A stretch of DNA of 64,000 bases. Source: Climacium dendroides. Taxonomy: Eukaryota > Streptophyta > Bryopsida > Hypnales > Climaciaceae. Numbering within the stretch: position 1 is the stretch's first letter; the number at the start of each line of letters is the position of its first letter. Positions 1 through 13,336 of the stretch are shown here, one piece after another. The DNA is taken from assembly GCA_950106755.1 (NCBI GenBank), contig OX467083.1:19401029-19465028 (forward strand), read 5' to 3'. Both the position numbers and the translations under genes were made by a program. The notes under the pieces are model-generated. The model saw only the letters and a program-made list of their open reading frames with translations. It did not search any database and was not told the DNA's origin.

Positions 1-549
1 AAATAGAAGAATTTAAAGGAAAAACTTGTAAATCTCAAAAGCTTCGTGAACAATTTTATTGTTGTGAAATATAAAATTTGTTCAATCTAATAAATTTTTC
101 AAATCATTTGGTAGTAACAATAGAAAATTGAAATCAAAAGCTCAAATCTCACAAAAGCACAAAATCATAGAAATCCAAAAGAAGTAAAAATCCAAGAAAA
201 GCAATGGATTTGCTACCTTTATAATATCACCATATTGATCCTCTTAAATATCACCCCAATTGCAATGACTATATTATTTCTATAATGTCACCTTTTGTAT
301 AAAGTGATATTACAAAGGTGGTTGTGAACTACTATTCTATTTCAGTAATATCACATATTTACTAATATTTTCACATAGAAATCATAATTTCACATATTTA
401 CTAATATTTTCACATAGAAATCATAATTTCACATATTTACTAATATGTGATACAATGAATGCGTAGCATAGCAAGCACAAGCCCCTAGTATTAATGGTAG
501 CATTTGTGATATTACAGAGGGACTTGTGATTTTAGTAGTATGATTAGAC
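1..549. repeat. Dispersed AT-rich repeat, left copy (cut by window edge)
   Basis: This block is closely similar, in reverse orientation, to roughly 32190-32780. Shared landmarks in order are a stretch ending in GGTAGTAACAATAG near 110-125, GCAATGGATTTGCTAC near 203, GCATAGCAAGCAC near 466-478 and GGTAGCATTTGTGATATTAC near 496. Similarity stops near 549, so that is one repeat boundary; the other lies outside the window. Inside, a 39-bp unit is repeated about 2.5 times at 351-446. No coding potential is seen. The class is not certain; the right-hand copy has inverted ends (see 32190-33045). Confidence 0.7.
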
Positions 550-1932
550 CATACCAAATGACCATTTTAGTATAGTGGTTGAATTAAAGATAGTATAGAC
601 ATCCAGGTAGACATCCCATTCACCAAGTACTAATTCTTTAGCATGCACTAACTAATTTGTTCCAAGAATTTGTAATTGATGTGAGCTTTGTTTTGTGCAC
701 AATCCAAAAATAAATTTTACTTGGTCGTTGACATATTTTATAACTTTTGACTACATGATAAAAAAGTTATTATATAAAATGTAGTTTTTGTTGGTCTCCA
801 AGCAACTCAAAAAAATAACTTTTTGAAGAAATAAAAATTTGGACTTGGTTTCCTAGATTTGTATATATGTGGAAAGCTTTGAAGTATAGTTTATTTTGAT
901 TGACAACATGAAAGTTATGAGGAGGTTTAGTTTACGGGCAATTATGGAGGTTCTACTCTAATCCTAACTTTGAAGTCCTTTATTTAAGTCAATTTTCAAT
1001 ATTTTAAAAATAAAATAAATTGTTGGATGTAGATTCATTATTACAACATTGCAACCATTGGAATTGGCATTTTTCAATTCCATAGTAGTATTCCTTAACA
1101 ATTTAGTATTTTAAATTAAATCATATCTATTTTATTCTACTTATTATTTTTTTCAAACATGACTATGAAATATTTTTTGTTGAATTTTTAAAATATATTT
1201 CCAACTTATTTTTTCAACATATTATAAAGAGAAACAAGTTGTAGGATATACACATTTTTGTATAAATTTTTTGAAAGATGAAACCTAACCATTTAGAAAG
1301 AGTTCAAAATACTTCTTTTAAAATTCAAGCATCATGATCTTGGAATTGGAAAGGTTTCTTATATTGTGAAATTTTGGGAGGATGTACTCTAATAAGTTAA
1401 CTAAAGAATTTTATGGTTGAAATTGTTAATGAATAAATATAAATGTAGATTTCAGCCTTGCTTTGGGTTTGATTATTTTAAAGCAATTTTGGGCCAAAAA
1501 ACATTGAATTGCTTTAGGGATTAATGTCTTTACATTGTAGGGTGATTTAGAGTAAGCTAAATTCTATACTTGCTTCTAAAAATTTTCATGAGTGAACTTG
1601 ACATCATTTATTTATGAAATATAAATGATCAAAATCCTCATTTTCGTGTAGAGCAAAAATTTTACTCTAAAAGGTGAGCAAGTATAGATTTCAGACTGTG
1701 CAGTTTAAACCATAAAAGTGCCAGAGTTTGTAGAATGGCACCATTTTAACGAATTCCTCAATTTCAATTTTGCACGGTTGAAGCTTCAAAAAAAAATTCA
1801 CTTTTCATTGTTGAATAACATATCAAAATACACAATTTTTGACAATGTTTTCTTGAACCCTTGGTCCTTCATGGATCAATGTTCACTTACACTAAAAAGA
1901 GTTGCATTTCTTTTTCTCTCACAAAATGTCTC
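550..1932. other. AT-rich intergenic DNA
   Basis: No open reading frame with recognisable content, no RNA gene and no clear repeat structure is seen. Composition is strongly AT-rich with many A and T runs. Confidence 0.6.
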
Positions 1933-2304
1933 AACATGTCACAACTATTGTCACACTTTGTGTTCCATATGATGGTCTTGGTTAATCCTATAAAAACATT
2001 ATGGACCTCAAAGATCCAATGGGTGACTTCATTGCTAACTATAGAAACAAAGAACCAACATGTCACAACTATTGTCACACTTTGTGTTCCATATGATGGT
2101 CTTGGTTAATCCTATAAAAACATTGTGGACCTCAAAGATCCAATGGGTGACTTCATTGCTAACTATAGAAACAAAGAACCAACATGTCACAACTATTGTC
2201 ACACTTTGTGTTCCATATGATGGTCTTGGTTAATCCTATAAAAACATTGTGGACCTCAAAGATCCAATGGGTGACTTCATTGCTAACTATAGAAACAAAG
2301 AACG
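1933..2304. repeat. Tandem repeat, three 124-bp units
   Basis: Three nearly identical copies start at 1933, 2057 and 2181, each beginning AACATGTCACAACTATTGTC and ending in AACTATAGAAACAAAGAAC. Copies differ at only a few bases, so the expansion is recent. Short open frames across it are by-products of the repeat. Confidence 0.92.
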
Positions 2305-2820
2305 CACCTATTGATTCAATAATGAGAGTAATTGGGTGATCACCTTCATCATGATTGGAGGGCTATGTCCTTCCAAGGTTAAATTAAAGCAATCCATGCA
2401 TTCATCCATACACTCCAAATTAAATCTAAATCCCAATGGAACTACAAAGAATCTTCATCTACAAATGTTGATGCTTATATTTTGCAACAAGTCTCACAAA
2501 TAAAGTAAAAACTAGTTGCGAAGCACTTATCATCTAAGGCCACCAACATCCCTATATCCAAATTGAAACATATCCATCGCAAGAATTCATCCATATTTTT
2601 TAATCAATTTATTCCAAAGTTTGTGGATCACAAACACACTGGAGTACTAGAATGATGGCCTCCGGGCACCCCGGAATAGTGTCTGAGGATGATGCCCAAG
2701 GCCTACATTGGGACCAAGCTAGTGCTAACATGATCCTTAGTCACCATGCTACGATAATATTCCTTGGTGCTCAAAGACCACCCTTTCTACCTCTCTACCA
2801 GTGGAATGGATCACTGGTGA

Positions 2821-3306
2821 TTCCATGGAATCGAGTATCAACCAGAAAACAAAAGTAGCACACCAGTTGTTTCCCTTCAGAACGTTGAAGTTGTGATTTC
2901 CTACATCCAATCAACAGAGGCTTAGGAGGTGTTCGAAACGCTTTTCTCTATCTCATCTCTGAAATCCAGTGTGTGGGCAAGCTTGGTACTAGCTGCTGAC
3001 ACGTACAATGGTTGTGTGGATTTCATTCACACTATTCACGAAGTAGTTTAAAATCTAAAGTCTGGATATGGTGAGCACCCAACAATCCCGTTGCCAATGC
3101 AAAGCGCATGGTTTGCAACTTTAGTTCTGACTAATAAATCCCGATTACTTTCAGCTGTAGGGTAGATCCGACCTTCTGAGATGGAGAAATTAATGCAGTT
3201 TCTGTATTCGTTTCCCACGTACTATGAGTGCTGTCCATTTTGGTGTGGGGTTGGAAGCAAACCAGCTAGCTCTGAATTCAGAGCCAGTCTTGAAAAGGAT
3301 TGTTAA
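2821..3306 (+). pseudogene. Possible decayed protein-coding fragment, unrecognised
   Basis: Reading the frame that begins at 2821 gives about 160 residues of protein-like, non-repetitive sequence (for example VVSLQNVEVVISYIQSTEA, then EVFETLFSISSLKSS, then MEKLMQFLYSFPTYYE). It is broken only by three in-frame stops at 2923-2925, 3049-3051 and 3163-3165 and ends at TAA 3304-3306. A donor-like GTAAGT follows at about 3308. The base composition is closer to the real exons of the window than to the AT-rich DNA around it. I do not recognise the family. The alternative is that this is ordinary non-coding DNA that happens to be open; the stops make a working gene unlikely. Confidence 0.33.
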
Positions 3307-4539
3307 AGTAAGTTGTTGCTATTTCCATCTTTTTAGAATGGTCAAATTTCAAGGGACTAGTTAAGGATGTTTGCAAGGTACACTGCACCGAAAGTCACAA
3401 TGTACCGATGTGTCCCGGAGTTCAAAACTTTGAAAATTTCCCCTCGACATGTGAAAATTGAACTTGGGATGGTTCAATTCCTTGATCGATGAATGTCGTT
3501 GGTACTTTAGATACATAGCTTGTACTGAAAATTATTGTTCACCCCAGTTTCAATTTCCACAGACCAAGTGTAGCTAGGTTTCCAAAGTTTCCAACTCTCA
3601 TGACAAAAAAAACATGTGTCCTGTAACGTGAAAGCACTCTTGAATTGCCACGAGTTCTTCCAAGCCTCCACATAAAACACCAATCCTACGTTTATGAGCT
3701 CTGAGCGCGTGTACAGTATGTCATGATTTTGACACTCTGGAGCTTGTCGATTTACCGAATTTGCCCATTCTGTCGATCTCTGACTGGAGCTAGCTGCGCT
3801 TTGGACAATCCGGGAAAGACTGACGGACTTCGAGCAAGCACGCCATAGAAATTTCAAACCCCATGACTAGCTCTATCTACTTTTGTGTGGCTCCATAATG
3901 CAAGGAAAGCAGAAAAAGTACCGTACCAAGTTCCAAGACTTCCGGGTACAAGCTCTACCACGTCACATATATCCAGCTCATTCGGAATCCCGACCTAGTT
4001 ACAATCGGTACATGGTCCCATGAGACCATGTACCCTAGCTTGCTCTACATTTTCGACTCACACAGAGGTTCAAAGCCAAGCTAGCTGGTCTATCTACAAT
4101 TCTGCAGAACTTTTCTCAATCAAACAGAACGAGTTAGGTACGGTTACGCTATCTAAGCTTAGCAAGTGCACTGTACTTGGCATTTGACGAGCCTGCATGC
4201 AGGACGGACGCTGAGGCGTACGCTTACTTCCTACGCGCACCGGTGTCGATGGTTCACTGCAAGTATCACCACCGTCCGACTGATCGAGTGGCCGGCCTCG
4301 AAAGTTTTCTCGAGTATTCTAAAGCGCATTTTATAATCCAGATCACGATAATTTTGAGTGGGTCAAATGATATCTATCCATTCTGGCCTTAACTTATATG
4401 ATCCTCCGTCTTGTGATGACCACCAGAATTGGTCCAGGACTCTAGTACTCTACGACCAGTGTCTATTGGAAACTCATGGAACTTGTCTGTCCTCATGGCC
4501 ACCGAAAGGTCCTCCAAAATTCCTTGTCCACCACTTTGG
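3307..4539. other. Intergenic DNA of mixed composition
   Basis: Base composition is more balanced than in the neighbouring AT-rich DNA. A perfect 11-bp inverted repeat with a 6-base loop lies at 4007-4034 (arm GGTACATGGTC). A 116-codon open frame on the minus strand at 3507-3857 shows no family resemblance. This may be old transposon or gene debris. Confidence 0.4.
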
Positions 4540-5460
4540 GTACGTCTCCAAGGCCGGGGAGTTGCAAAGGCGGGGGTTACATCATTCCATACAGATATCG
4601 AAAAATGACAATAATCATGAATTCGTCGTGTTTATGTGACTTGAAATCAGAAGAGAATTCTACTTATCTTAGAAATGGCCGCAAAGGTATTATGGGCAAT
4701 TTCATTAAAATGGCGGTGATTTTTTTGCCATTTTCCATACTCCGTGTGCCATTCTAATGGAATGTAGTGCCATTCTACAGGAATACCGCCATTTTAACGA
4801 AATTGCCCATTATTTCATTTTACCACGCTGCGAAACCAACAATCGAGTCGAGATTGAGCCGGTACAGCAGAGAGTTGCAAAGGGGTTACGTACATCATTC
4901 CAAACGGATATGTATCGAAAAATGACAATAATCACATTCATCTTTTTTATAACTTGAAATCGTCCGGAAGAGAATTTTATTTTATCTTAGAAATGGCCGC
5001 AAAGGCATTTCATTCTACCACGCTGCGAAACCAACAATCGATCGAGTCGAGATTGAGCCAGTACAGCAGAGAGTTGCAAAGGGGTTACGTACATCATTCC
5101 AAACGGATATGTATCGAAAAATGACAATAATCACATTCGTCTTTTTCATAACTTGAAATCGTCCGGAAGAGAATTTTATTTTATCTTAGAAATGGCCGCA
5201 AAGGCATTTCATTCTACCACGCTGCGAAACCAACAATCGAGTCGAGATTGAGCCAGTACAGCAGAGAGTTGCAAAGGGGTTACGTACATCATTCCAAACG
5301 GATATGTATCGAAAAATGACAATAATCACATTCGTCTTTTTCATAACTTGAAATCGTCCGGAAGAGAATTTTATTTTATCTTAGAAATGGCCGCAAAGGC
5401 ATTTCATTCTACCACGTTGCGAAACCAACAATCGAGTCAAGATTGAGCCAGTACAGCACG
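4540..5460. repeat. Tandem array of ~195-bp units
   Basis: Four units can be aligned on the anchor GAGTTGCAAAGG at 4559, 4872, 5071 and 5266, followed by a partial fifth ending near 5460. Each unit contains CATTCCA, ATATCGAAAAATGACAATAATCA-like text, GAATTTTATTTTATCTTAG-like text, ATGGCCGCAAAGG and ACCACGCTGCGAAACCAACA. The first interval is 313 bp instead of about 195 because a 117-bp transposon sits inside it (4693-4809). Units 2 to 4 are nearly identical; unit 1 is more diverged. Confidence 0.9.
4693..4809. mobile_element. 117-bp PIF/Harbinger (Tourist)-like MITE
   Basis: The ends are inverted copies of each other: TGGGCAATTTCATTAAAATG on the left and CATTTTAACGAAATTGCCCA on the right. 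It is flanked on both sides by TTA (4690-4692 and 4810-4812). Removing the element plus one TTA restores a ~193-bp spacing matching the other units of the host tandem array. A 3-bp TTA/TAA duplication with ends of the GGG...-type is the usual signature of Tourist/PIF-Harbinger MITEs. It has no coding capacity. Related ends occur at 22485-22803, 27450-27610, 53455, 56212-56255 and 58256. Confidence 0.85.
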
Positions 5461-8400
5461 TTGTCAAAGTCAATTGCAAAAGACAAGATCGATTGAGTCA
5501 CGAGATAAATCTGTTTCCTTGCGAACGTTTGGCAAAACTTGGTAATTTCAACGTGCGACTATGCACAAGGGTGGTTTTTCCTTTACTAACTAAAAAGATC
5601 TCAGGTAGGTATTGAATAGTTTGCAAAACATTACCATTTTAATATCTTGTACCGTACGTGAAGTGAGGTCAGATTCGTTAGAGAGGTACACCGTTTAAGT
5701 GGAATTTCCACATCAGATTTTGACAAGTGCACGTCACCTTGTACCAACTACTCTTGTGGCATTTTTTTTACAACCAAAGGATTTAATTTCATGTCAAATT
5801 TGACCTTCACGTAGGGTAATTGCTACTGCTGAGAGAGTTTCAATGTTACAATCTCTCCTATTAAAATAGGTGGTTTGTTTGGTTTGTTTGGTTTGTCACG
5901 TCGAGATCTCCCGGATCGTGCGTCCCCTGGTCGCGTGCTTGGTACCGTTGGAAAGCCCTCAGTGAGGAGGGGTGCACCGGCTTGGTTTCGTGGCGTTCCA
6001 ACTCACGGTGTGAAAGTCATGTATTTTTTAGTTGTTTTTGGTTCTTAAAAAATTAGAAAATTACTTTTACTTTTGTTTTGATTGTAGCAACGCCACAGGG
6101 TACTCTAGTCTTCAATAATGAAATTGTTTACATTGATAAGTATGTAAATTGTCGATAGAACATCATCAATTCATTCAAACTTTGAAGGTGCTTTTGGCAA
6201 TTTCAAAAAAAAATCCAAAATACTTTTTCAAAATCTCAACCGGGATCTCAACTTTACGATATATTGCCACAAGTAAAATCCTTGGAGATTAAGAAGAAAA
6301 AAACCTACTAAAGGATATGCACCTCCAATCTTCATTGCCCAAATGCAATACAAGTTTACATTTTAGACTAAGAAGTGACAATAAAACCTACATATTGATG
6401 ACACAAGATGTACACAAACAAAAGATGAGGGTCAAGGAGAGCAGATTCATACAATGTCCAAATCAATATGTATGCTAAAGAATGTTGAAATCTTTTTTCA
6501 CATGTCAATGGGGTGTAGTAGGAAAATAATTATATATTTTATAATAGTAAAGATGTTCAATTACTATAGACTATTGTCAATTATGGGTGCATTAACCCCT
6601 AAACACACAAAGTCTTCTCCAAAATTGACAATTTGAGAAAAATAGTCGTACAATTTTATTTGGAAGTTAGAATATTTTGGAATTGGTATACAGTAAAAAG
6701 TTGTAGATTTTGAATTTTAGATTCCATCCATATGGTTAGATTCACCAATGCTATCACCAATATTTCTTTATAGATTTGGAAAGGGAAATTTTAAAATTCC
6801 TTCTAAATTCGACTACAAGCAAAATATTTTCATTTTTTGAATAAAATTTGTTGGAATGGATTTGAACTGAAGTTCTCTTGACATGCTGATCTAAGCAATA
6901 ATGAGAAAGAAACAAGAATATCAATTTGTACATCGTCCAAAAAGTGGATGTTGACATAGTTAAAGGTTAACTCCAAAGTGACATTCAATATCCAGGGTTC
7001 AAAAACATCATTGCTTTTGAAGCTCTATAGGTCTAGATATCTTCAAGTTATACAATTCTCAACCGTACAATCTTGTAGTGTATATGTTTTAGATGATATG
7101 TATAAAATTTGAAGTCATTTGGCTATATAGATTGCAAGATTATAATGTTTTAGTGTCAAAAATAGATGCTGAAATTTTCCCAAAAACACATTTGGAGGTG
7201 AAATTTGTTTCCTAAACCTACTCAAATGAAAAAAATTTACACTACAAAATGATTCAAAACTAGTATACAAACACATTGGTGAATTTTTTTCATTCAATTG
7301 ACTCATTGTGTCTGAAAAACAGCTTTGAAATGTCAAAAAACAGCAAGAAAAATTGCAAGAAACATATCTAAGGCTGAACCTACTACTACTAGAATGCTTC
7401 TCACTCACTCATTACTTCTTGGATTCACATGAGATTTTTGCCTCACAAACTTGACTAGTATGCGCAACTTTTCCAAAAAGAATTACTGAAAATGGACTTT
7501 GTATGAAGAAGAAATAGGCTGCCGAAGTTCACTCTACTCCCAAAATGCTAGGATGTTGATCTTCGAACTGTCTGCTCCCAAACATTCACAACAACTTGAA
7601 TTGACATGAAAATTTTACCACACAATAACTAGACTTCAAGGGGAACAAAATTTAACAAATTTTATTGAAAATGAATGTTTTATAAAAGAGATCCAAGCCC
7701 CCAAAGTTGCATCCCTAAATGCAGTTTGGTGAACTCAAATTGAAGCTATGAACTTCAATTGGCCCCAAAAAACTTAGTACATCTTGGATTGATCTAAAAT
7801 ATTTGCCACACAAACTAGAGGGGAGAACACAACTTTCCTGACAAGTTTTATTGAATTTGGACCTTGGATGCAAAAGTTACAACACTTTGAACTGGACTTC
7901 GAATTGTGTGAGGACACTTTCTGTCCTCTTTGTCATTTTGGGGTTAAGGATGTCAACATACATTAGTTATTGAACCAATTTCCATATAATAAATCATACT
8001 AGAAAGAAAACAACCAACTACACTATACATATAATATTGTTAACCAACCTAGACCATTCTCCCTTTGAGATTCCAAGGGATAATGCCTTCTTAGATCCTC
8101 GGGAGTGAATTTAGTTTAATTTGCAGAGAGCCATTGGTCAATTGGAAAGTTGTAACGCTCGCCTTTCTTTGGCTGACGGAGAGGTGGTCATGCTATGGGC
8201 TCCCACTTTCTGGGGGAATAAAAGGGACCCCAACGAAGATTAATAATGTTATGCTCCAATTGACTTTGTCCCTGTAGCATTGGCACCGACTTTAGGAGTA
8301 AGGTACAATACCTACTCCCACTTCCCCCTCCCCCTCCCATGTAGCTTTTGGTGATGCAAAGCCTCCTCTCCTCTCCTCTCCTCTCGCTCTCCCGGTCCCA

Positions 8401-11400
8401 AGCTAAGAAGGTTTGGAGTGCACATGAGCCTTACCGCCATAGCTAGCGATCAACCACCAGTCTACGACGTTCCGGTACCCCAGTTTCGTGGAGCAGCAGC
8501 TTGGGAAGGAGAGCTGCCATGAGAGAGATTCAAAGGGGGAACTGGAGGTCGGAGATCGAGGAAGACAACTGAAACTGAAGAAGCCCTGCTACAAGTTAAG
8601 GTAGATGCTGCTCCTGTGACGTCCTGGAAAGCCCACAGCATTGATTGGTGCCTGCGTCTCTGAAAACGGAGAAAGCGTCCACAGCTGCATGCGCTCACCA
8701 GACCATGTCTTAACGTCTTCCTCTTTAAATGACGCGGAGGCTGAAAAGTGGCCGATGGATGACTTTGGACTGTTCACTTGCAGAAACAAAGAATGTAGTC
8801 TTACTAGTTCATTAATTGTCCAGAGCATTTTGGTGACTACCTTGGTCGGGGACTGTGTCCTTTGAAGGGTTCACTTGGTTTAAGACTATGCTACTAAATT
8901 TGGAGAAAGAATCAACCAATTGGATGTACTGGACTAGGTACTAACTAAGGTAGGGACACCTATGATTGCCACAACTCCAAATCCGCCGTCACCCTACAAT
9001 CAAAAGCTCTTGGAACTGTTGGAAGGACGTCCAAGGTAGTCACCAAAATTCTTTAGATGATTAGTAGACTAGTGGGCGCATTCTTTGTTTCTATAGGTAA
9101 GAGACTTTTTTTTAGGTTTACAATGTCCTTACATGGTTAGCCCTAGAAGGACGTTGTGGATAATAAGTGTTCATTAGATGTCAAAGAATCCTTCTATGCA
9201 AAACAAGAAGTTTGTACAAATTTTTATCCCTGAAATTTCATGTAAAAAAAAGGATGGACTTGCACAATAGTTTGACCTCCAATGAGTGTTCTTGGTTTTT
9301 ATTAACTAAAATGATTCATATGGTACTACAAATGTTAATATTTTGAAATGACCAATCCGTCCTTTCGGGATTAAACAATGGATATATATTGCATAAGGGG
9401 AGTCATAGTAGTAAAGACCCTCTTTTGACTTTGTCATTGAGTTTGTTGAAGGTTCTTCCCCTATCGATTGAAAAGTTTCCATACACGTTTTTTTTAATGA
9501 GTTGGGGAGAAAGAACACTTACCTACTACACCAATTCAATTGAAAATTCTTGAATTTTTGAAAAACTCAATTGCTATGTATGTGGCCATTGAAGTCTTGT
9601 TTAGGCATTGTTAGTAAATTTGAGTAGAAACAAAAGTAAAGTCATTTATTTGACTTCTGTTTGTTCACCCTTCTTTGTTTACATTGGACAAACCTTCTCA
9701 CCTACTCTCTAGTGACTTTGAGGGTAAATGATGATGTAATGTAGCAACTTAATTTATATTGTATTACCATTGCATAATGATCGAGCAAGTACTAAATGAT
9801 TGCAAATTTAATTGGCTTGATTGTACTACTAATGAAGCAAAAATAATTGGAGGAACAATATGAAATTTCCAATGCTTTAGCTTTTGTCCTAGTAAAAAAA
9901 ATTTCAATATACAATTTAACATTGACCTACCCTCCTTGCTCTTGTCCTTGGAATAAACATGTTTTCACCTTGGAAAAATGTTGAAATGCATTATTTATAC
10001 CACTAGTGAGTAAATTTGAACATTTTGAATTCATATTTGGAATCAAGCACTCCAAATGAATTTGGTATTGTTGATATATATAAAATCAATTAACATCAAA
10101 ATAGATGGCAAAATTTTCATTTACCCCTATACAAGTGAAAAAAATAAGATGAAAAGGAGGTTAATTCCCTGTGACACTTGTATGCATGTAAAAATGAGTT
10201 GGATCCTCAAAAAACTTCTAGTTGAATTTGTAAACTCAATTGAATATGATAATGAGTCATAATAGTCTATTAAATTACTATTTATTTATAAATAAGTAGT
10301 AATATTGTACATTTGGCAATTTGTATCAATATTAAAATGTCAACCAATCAAAGGTACCATCACAATAAATTTAATGATGGAATTTGCTAGCCTAGTAGGA
10401 GGTGCTCTAATCCACTGATAGTTTTCACTCAAGCCACACTATACAACACTCAAGGTGAGAACATTTGCATAATCAACAATAATAGCCATTGAGTACATAT
10501 ACTCTTCTTTCTTGGATCTTATTCCAAGTACGTAAAGGGACTCCAATGTGCTTTAGCACTTTAAGACACTAAAAATCACTTTAGGACACTAAAGATCGAT
10601 CAATACAATCCAAGGCAATTATGTTCAGACTAGTTAGCCCATCTTTTGCCATCAATATCTAAGATTTTAGTGTATCTTATTGGTCCAAATGTAGTGATTA
10701 GTTCCTATAAATTTTTTTTGTAGGCATTCATGATTATGGTTGCAATTTTTTTGGTACATAGTGATGATAATGCGTGCGCACACATGTAAGTACCTCCCCC
10801 ACTCCCAAACTTTTTGAACTTTCGTAACTATTGCATAGAGTCACTGAAAAGCCAGTTCTTTCATGCATTGGAACCCCCTTCCAGTGACCAACTCTTTAAA
10901 AAAGGAAAAAAAACACACGTACAAAAGCCTGAATGATGCGTTCCATGATGCAAAAAAATATCCCCAAAGTGCCGCTTTTCCGGTGTCCCCACGCCCACTC
11001 CTGAAGGACGGACTCTATCACTGACTGGCTTCCAGATTTTCTAAATGAAAACTGAACTCACTGAGCCAACAGTGAAGCTCCGACACTGATGGAGCGCATA
11101 TGTGGACGCATATTCCACTGGCACTTCAGGAATATTCTCCATCGCCTGGAATATTTTTTTCGTCTATATGTCCCTCACTCCATCAGACAAAGCTGCGGAT
11201 TCAGCCCTTTTGGGATTCATTTCATGGACGTTACGAGCAAGACCGCAAGGAAGCCAGACAGATAAAATCCTTCACTTTCTCATGACAGAACTGAACTGTA
11301 GTGAATCGGAATCTTCTGAGCGAGGAGGGGGAGCTACCACGTTGCGGAGATGTACTGGTCCATTTTCTCACTTTGGGAACACGTGAAAAGACCTTCATGG

Positions 11401-11560
11401 ATGCAGTTGTAAGACAGAGAGAGAGAGAGAGAAAAAAAACTCAATGTTCTGTTTGTCCCGACCGATTCTGAAGCAGTCAGTGTTGATACGTAACAAACCT
11501 TGTATATAAATCCATACCAAACCTTGCATAAAATCCATCGTAAAGCTTTGTACACCAGTC
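5461..11560. other. Long gene-poor intergenic region
   Basis: I see no recognisable gene. Most of it is AT-rich. Two less AT-rich islands occur: 5890-6015, and 8270-8870, which includes a CCTCT-type microsatellite at about 8361-8390. The open frames in the second island (60-80 codons) overlap on both strands and show no family features. A GA-repeat lies near 11416-11432. Confidence 0.55.
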
Positions 11561-13336
11561 ACACCCATAGCGAAACTTGTATAGCAGTAACATCCATAGC
11601 CAAGCTTGTAGAAATTCCATAGCCAAGCTTGTTTAACTTAAAATTCTATTGCAAAGCTTGTATAATTTCCGTAGACGAGATTGTAGAAAGTCGAGAAACC
11701 AAGCTTGGAGTGTAAAACTGATAGCAGGCTCTTGCACTTGTCGCCCCTTTGCTCCTCCGATTTTAGTGCCGCCGCCCTCGCCCCGCTGCGCTGGTTGGCT
11801 GGAGCTGTCACTTCTGCGCCGTTCCGGGCCCGTTTCCGACCGTCCGTGGGGTGCCTCGTGGCGCTGGCTTTTCGGCGGGGCCAGAAAAAACTTTGGAGTC
11901 TGTGTATCCCAGTGTCCCCTGCCCTTGCAGAAGATTGGTCAGTGACGCGGTGCTGATGTGTTTGGGAGTGGAGTTGACGTGATTAGCAGAACCTTAGTAT
12001 TCTTCAACACCAAGGTATTTTGCCTACTCTTGATGGTGCGCAAGTGGTATTGTCGTTAGCATAGTACAGTAATATCTTTCAGAACACATTGTGTGTGTGT
12101 GTGTGTGTGTGTGATCTACTGGTTTTGTGGATCTCGGAGACAAGTTTTGTGGTTGCAAGGGTTGGTGGTCCAGGTACAGTGTAAGGATTCGTAATAGTTT
12201 TCTTCGTCTCGGGAGGGTTGGGGTGTGATGTTGCGTCCTGGTGGGTAAATCTAGTGTTTGTAATATTTATGGTGTGTGACTTTCGGCGTTGACTTTAAGT
12301 GATTGCTTTGGTCGTGTTCGTCTAAATGGCGATGTTGCAATGCGATGTGGAAGTGCTCAAGCTCTCAAAACGGGACTTGTGCAGATCTGCAGTTGCAGTC
12401 AGGCGACGGAAATTGCGTTACTTTCTTTAGAGAATCTGCCATTGGAACGAGTGTTTGGTTTAGTGTATTGTTGTTTTCGGGTAGGTCTTGGAGTCGCGGC
12501 GCCGCTCAAATTGGTCTCAATGTCGGGAAAATCGTGTAAGCTCTTCAAGGAGCTTCAAACTTGTTCGTGTCCTCTGTTTGGTTTGAACGACAAGTGAGTG
12601 TAGTTTGGACTGCGAGCTTGAGTATGTACGCTTGACTTTCCCGACGACCTTGCCGTGCAGAGCTTTAGTCACCTCTCTGCTGCTTCGTTACTTAGCTTCG
12701 TTGCTACGCGCTAGCTTTCTGGCTTTTTTTTGTCGTGAATTCTCGTTTCCTGGACATCTTCGTTTAGTAGGAGAGGCGAAGAGAATCGAAATCAGAAACG
12801 CTTGTATACAACGTTATCGACGACTCTAGATTGTATCAGGCACTTGTAATGCGTGAAAATTTGATGGGTTTTTCGTCAAGTCGTGGATTTTTTTACATCG
12901 CTGTTAGCCACCCCAATTTTGGGAACCCACAAATGCTTCGTGATTGTGTAAGGAAGGAGACAGTGTAAAATGGAAGGAGACAGTGTAAAATGGAATGAGA
13001 CCCGCTATTAGATGTGATTTGCCTCTGGCCACTTCTTAGAAGCGAACTGGACAGAATTTTGTTACATACCCTGTTTTGAGTTTTCCTCTCCAAAGGAACA
13101 TTGTCCACGTCTTTATACACTGAAATTGGCGTTGAATATTGCGTGTGATTGCTATCTTGCAGGACTCTAAGTGCGGCGCTCAGTTACTCGTCGATTGCAG
13201 TAAAAGCTCTAGGAGCATGAGTTGAGCGACATTTCAGTCTCTAATTCTTTTAACCACAAGAATTGGCGTTCGAACAACGATTGCACAAGCTGAGCATCTC
13301 TTCAAGACTTTGGGGAGTCTCTTTGGATCCGTGAGC
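11561..13336 (+). promoter_or_regulatory. Probable promoter and long 5' leader of the ITPK gene
   Basis: Base composition shifts here from AT-rich to balanced, without any convincing long ORF. It begins with degenerate short repeats of the type CCATAGCCAAGCTTGTA (about 11565-11700). A (GT)n microsatellite runs at 12091-12113. A good donor (GTGAGT at about 12593) and an acceptor (TTGCAG ending at 13162) would allow a 5'-leader intron. This is inference: no TATA box or transcription start is obvious. Confidence 0.4.

Noticed and set aside
3507..3857. 116-codon minus-strand frame
   Set aside because: No family features, no good start context, no splice partners; kept only as a note.
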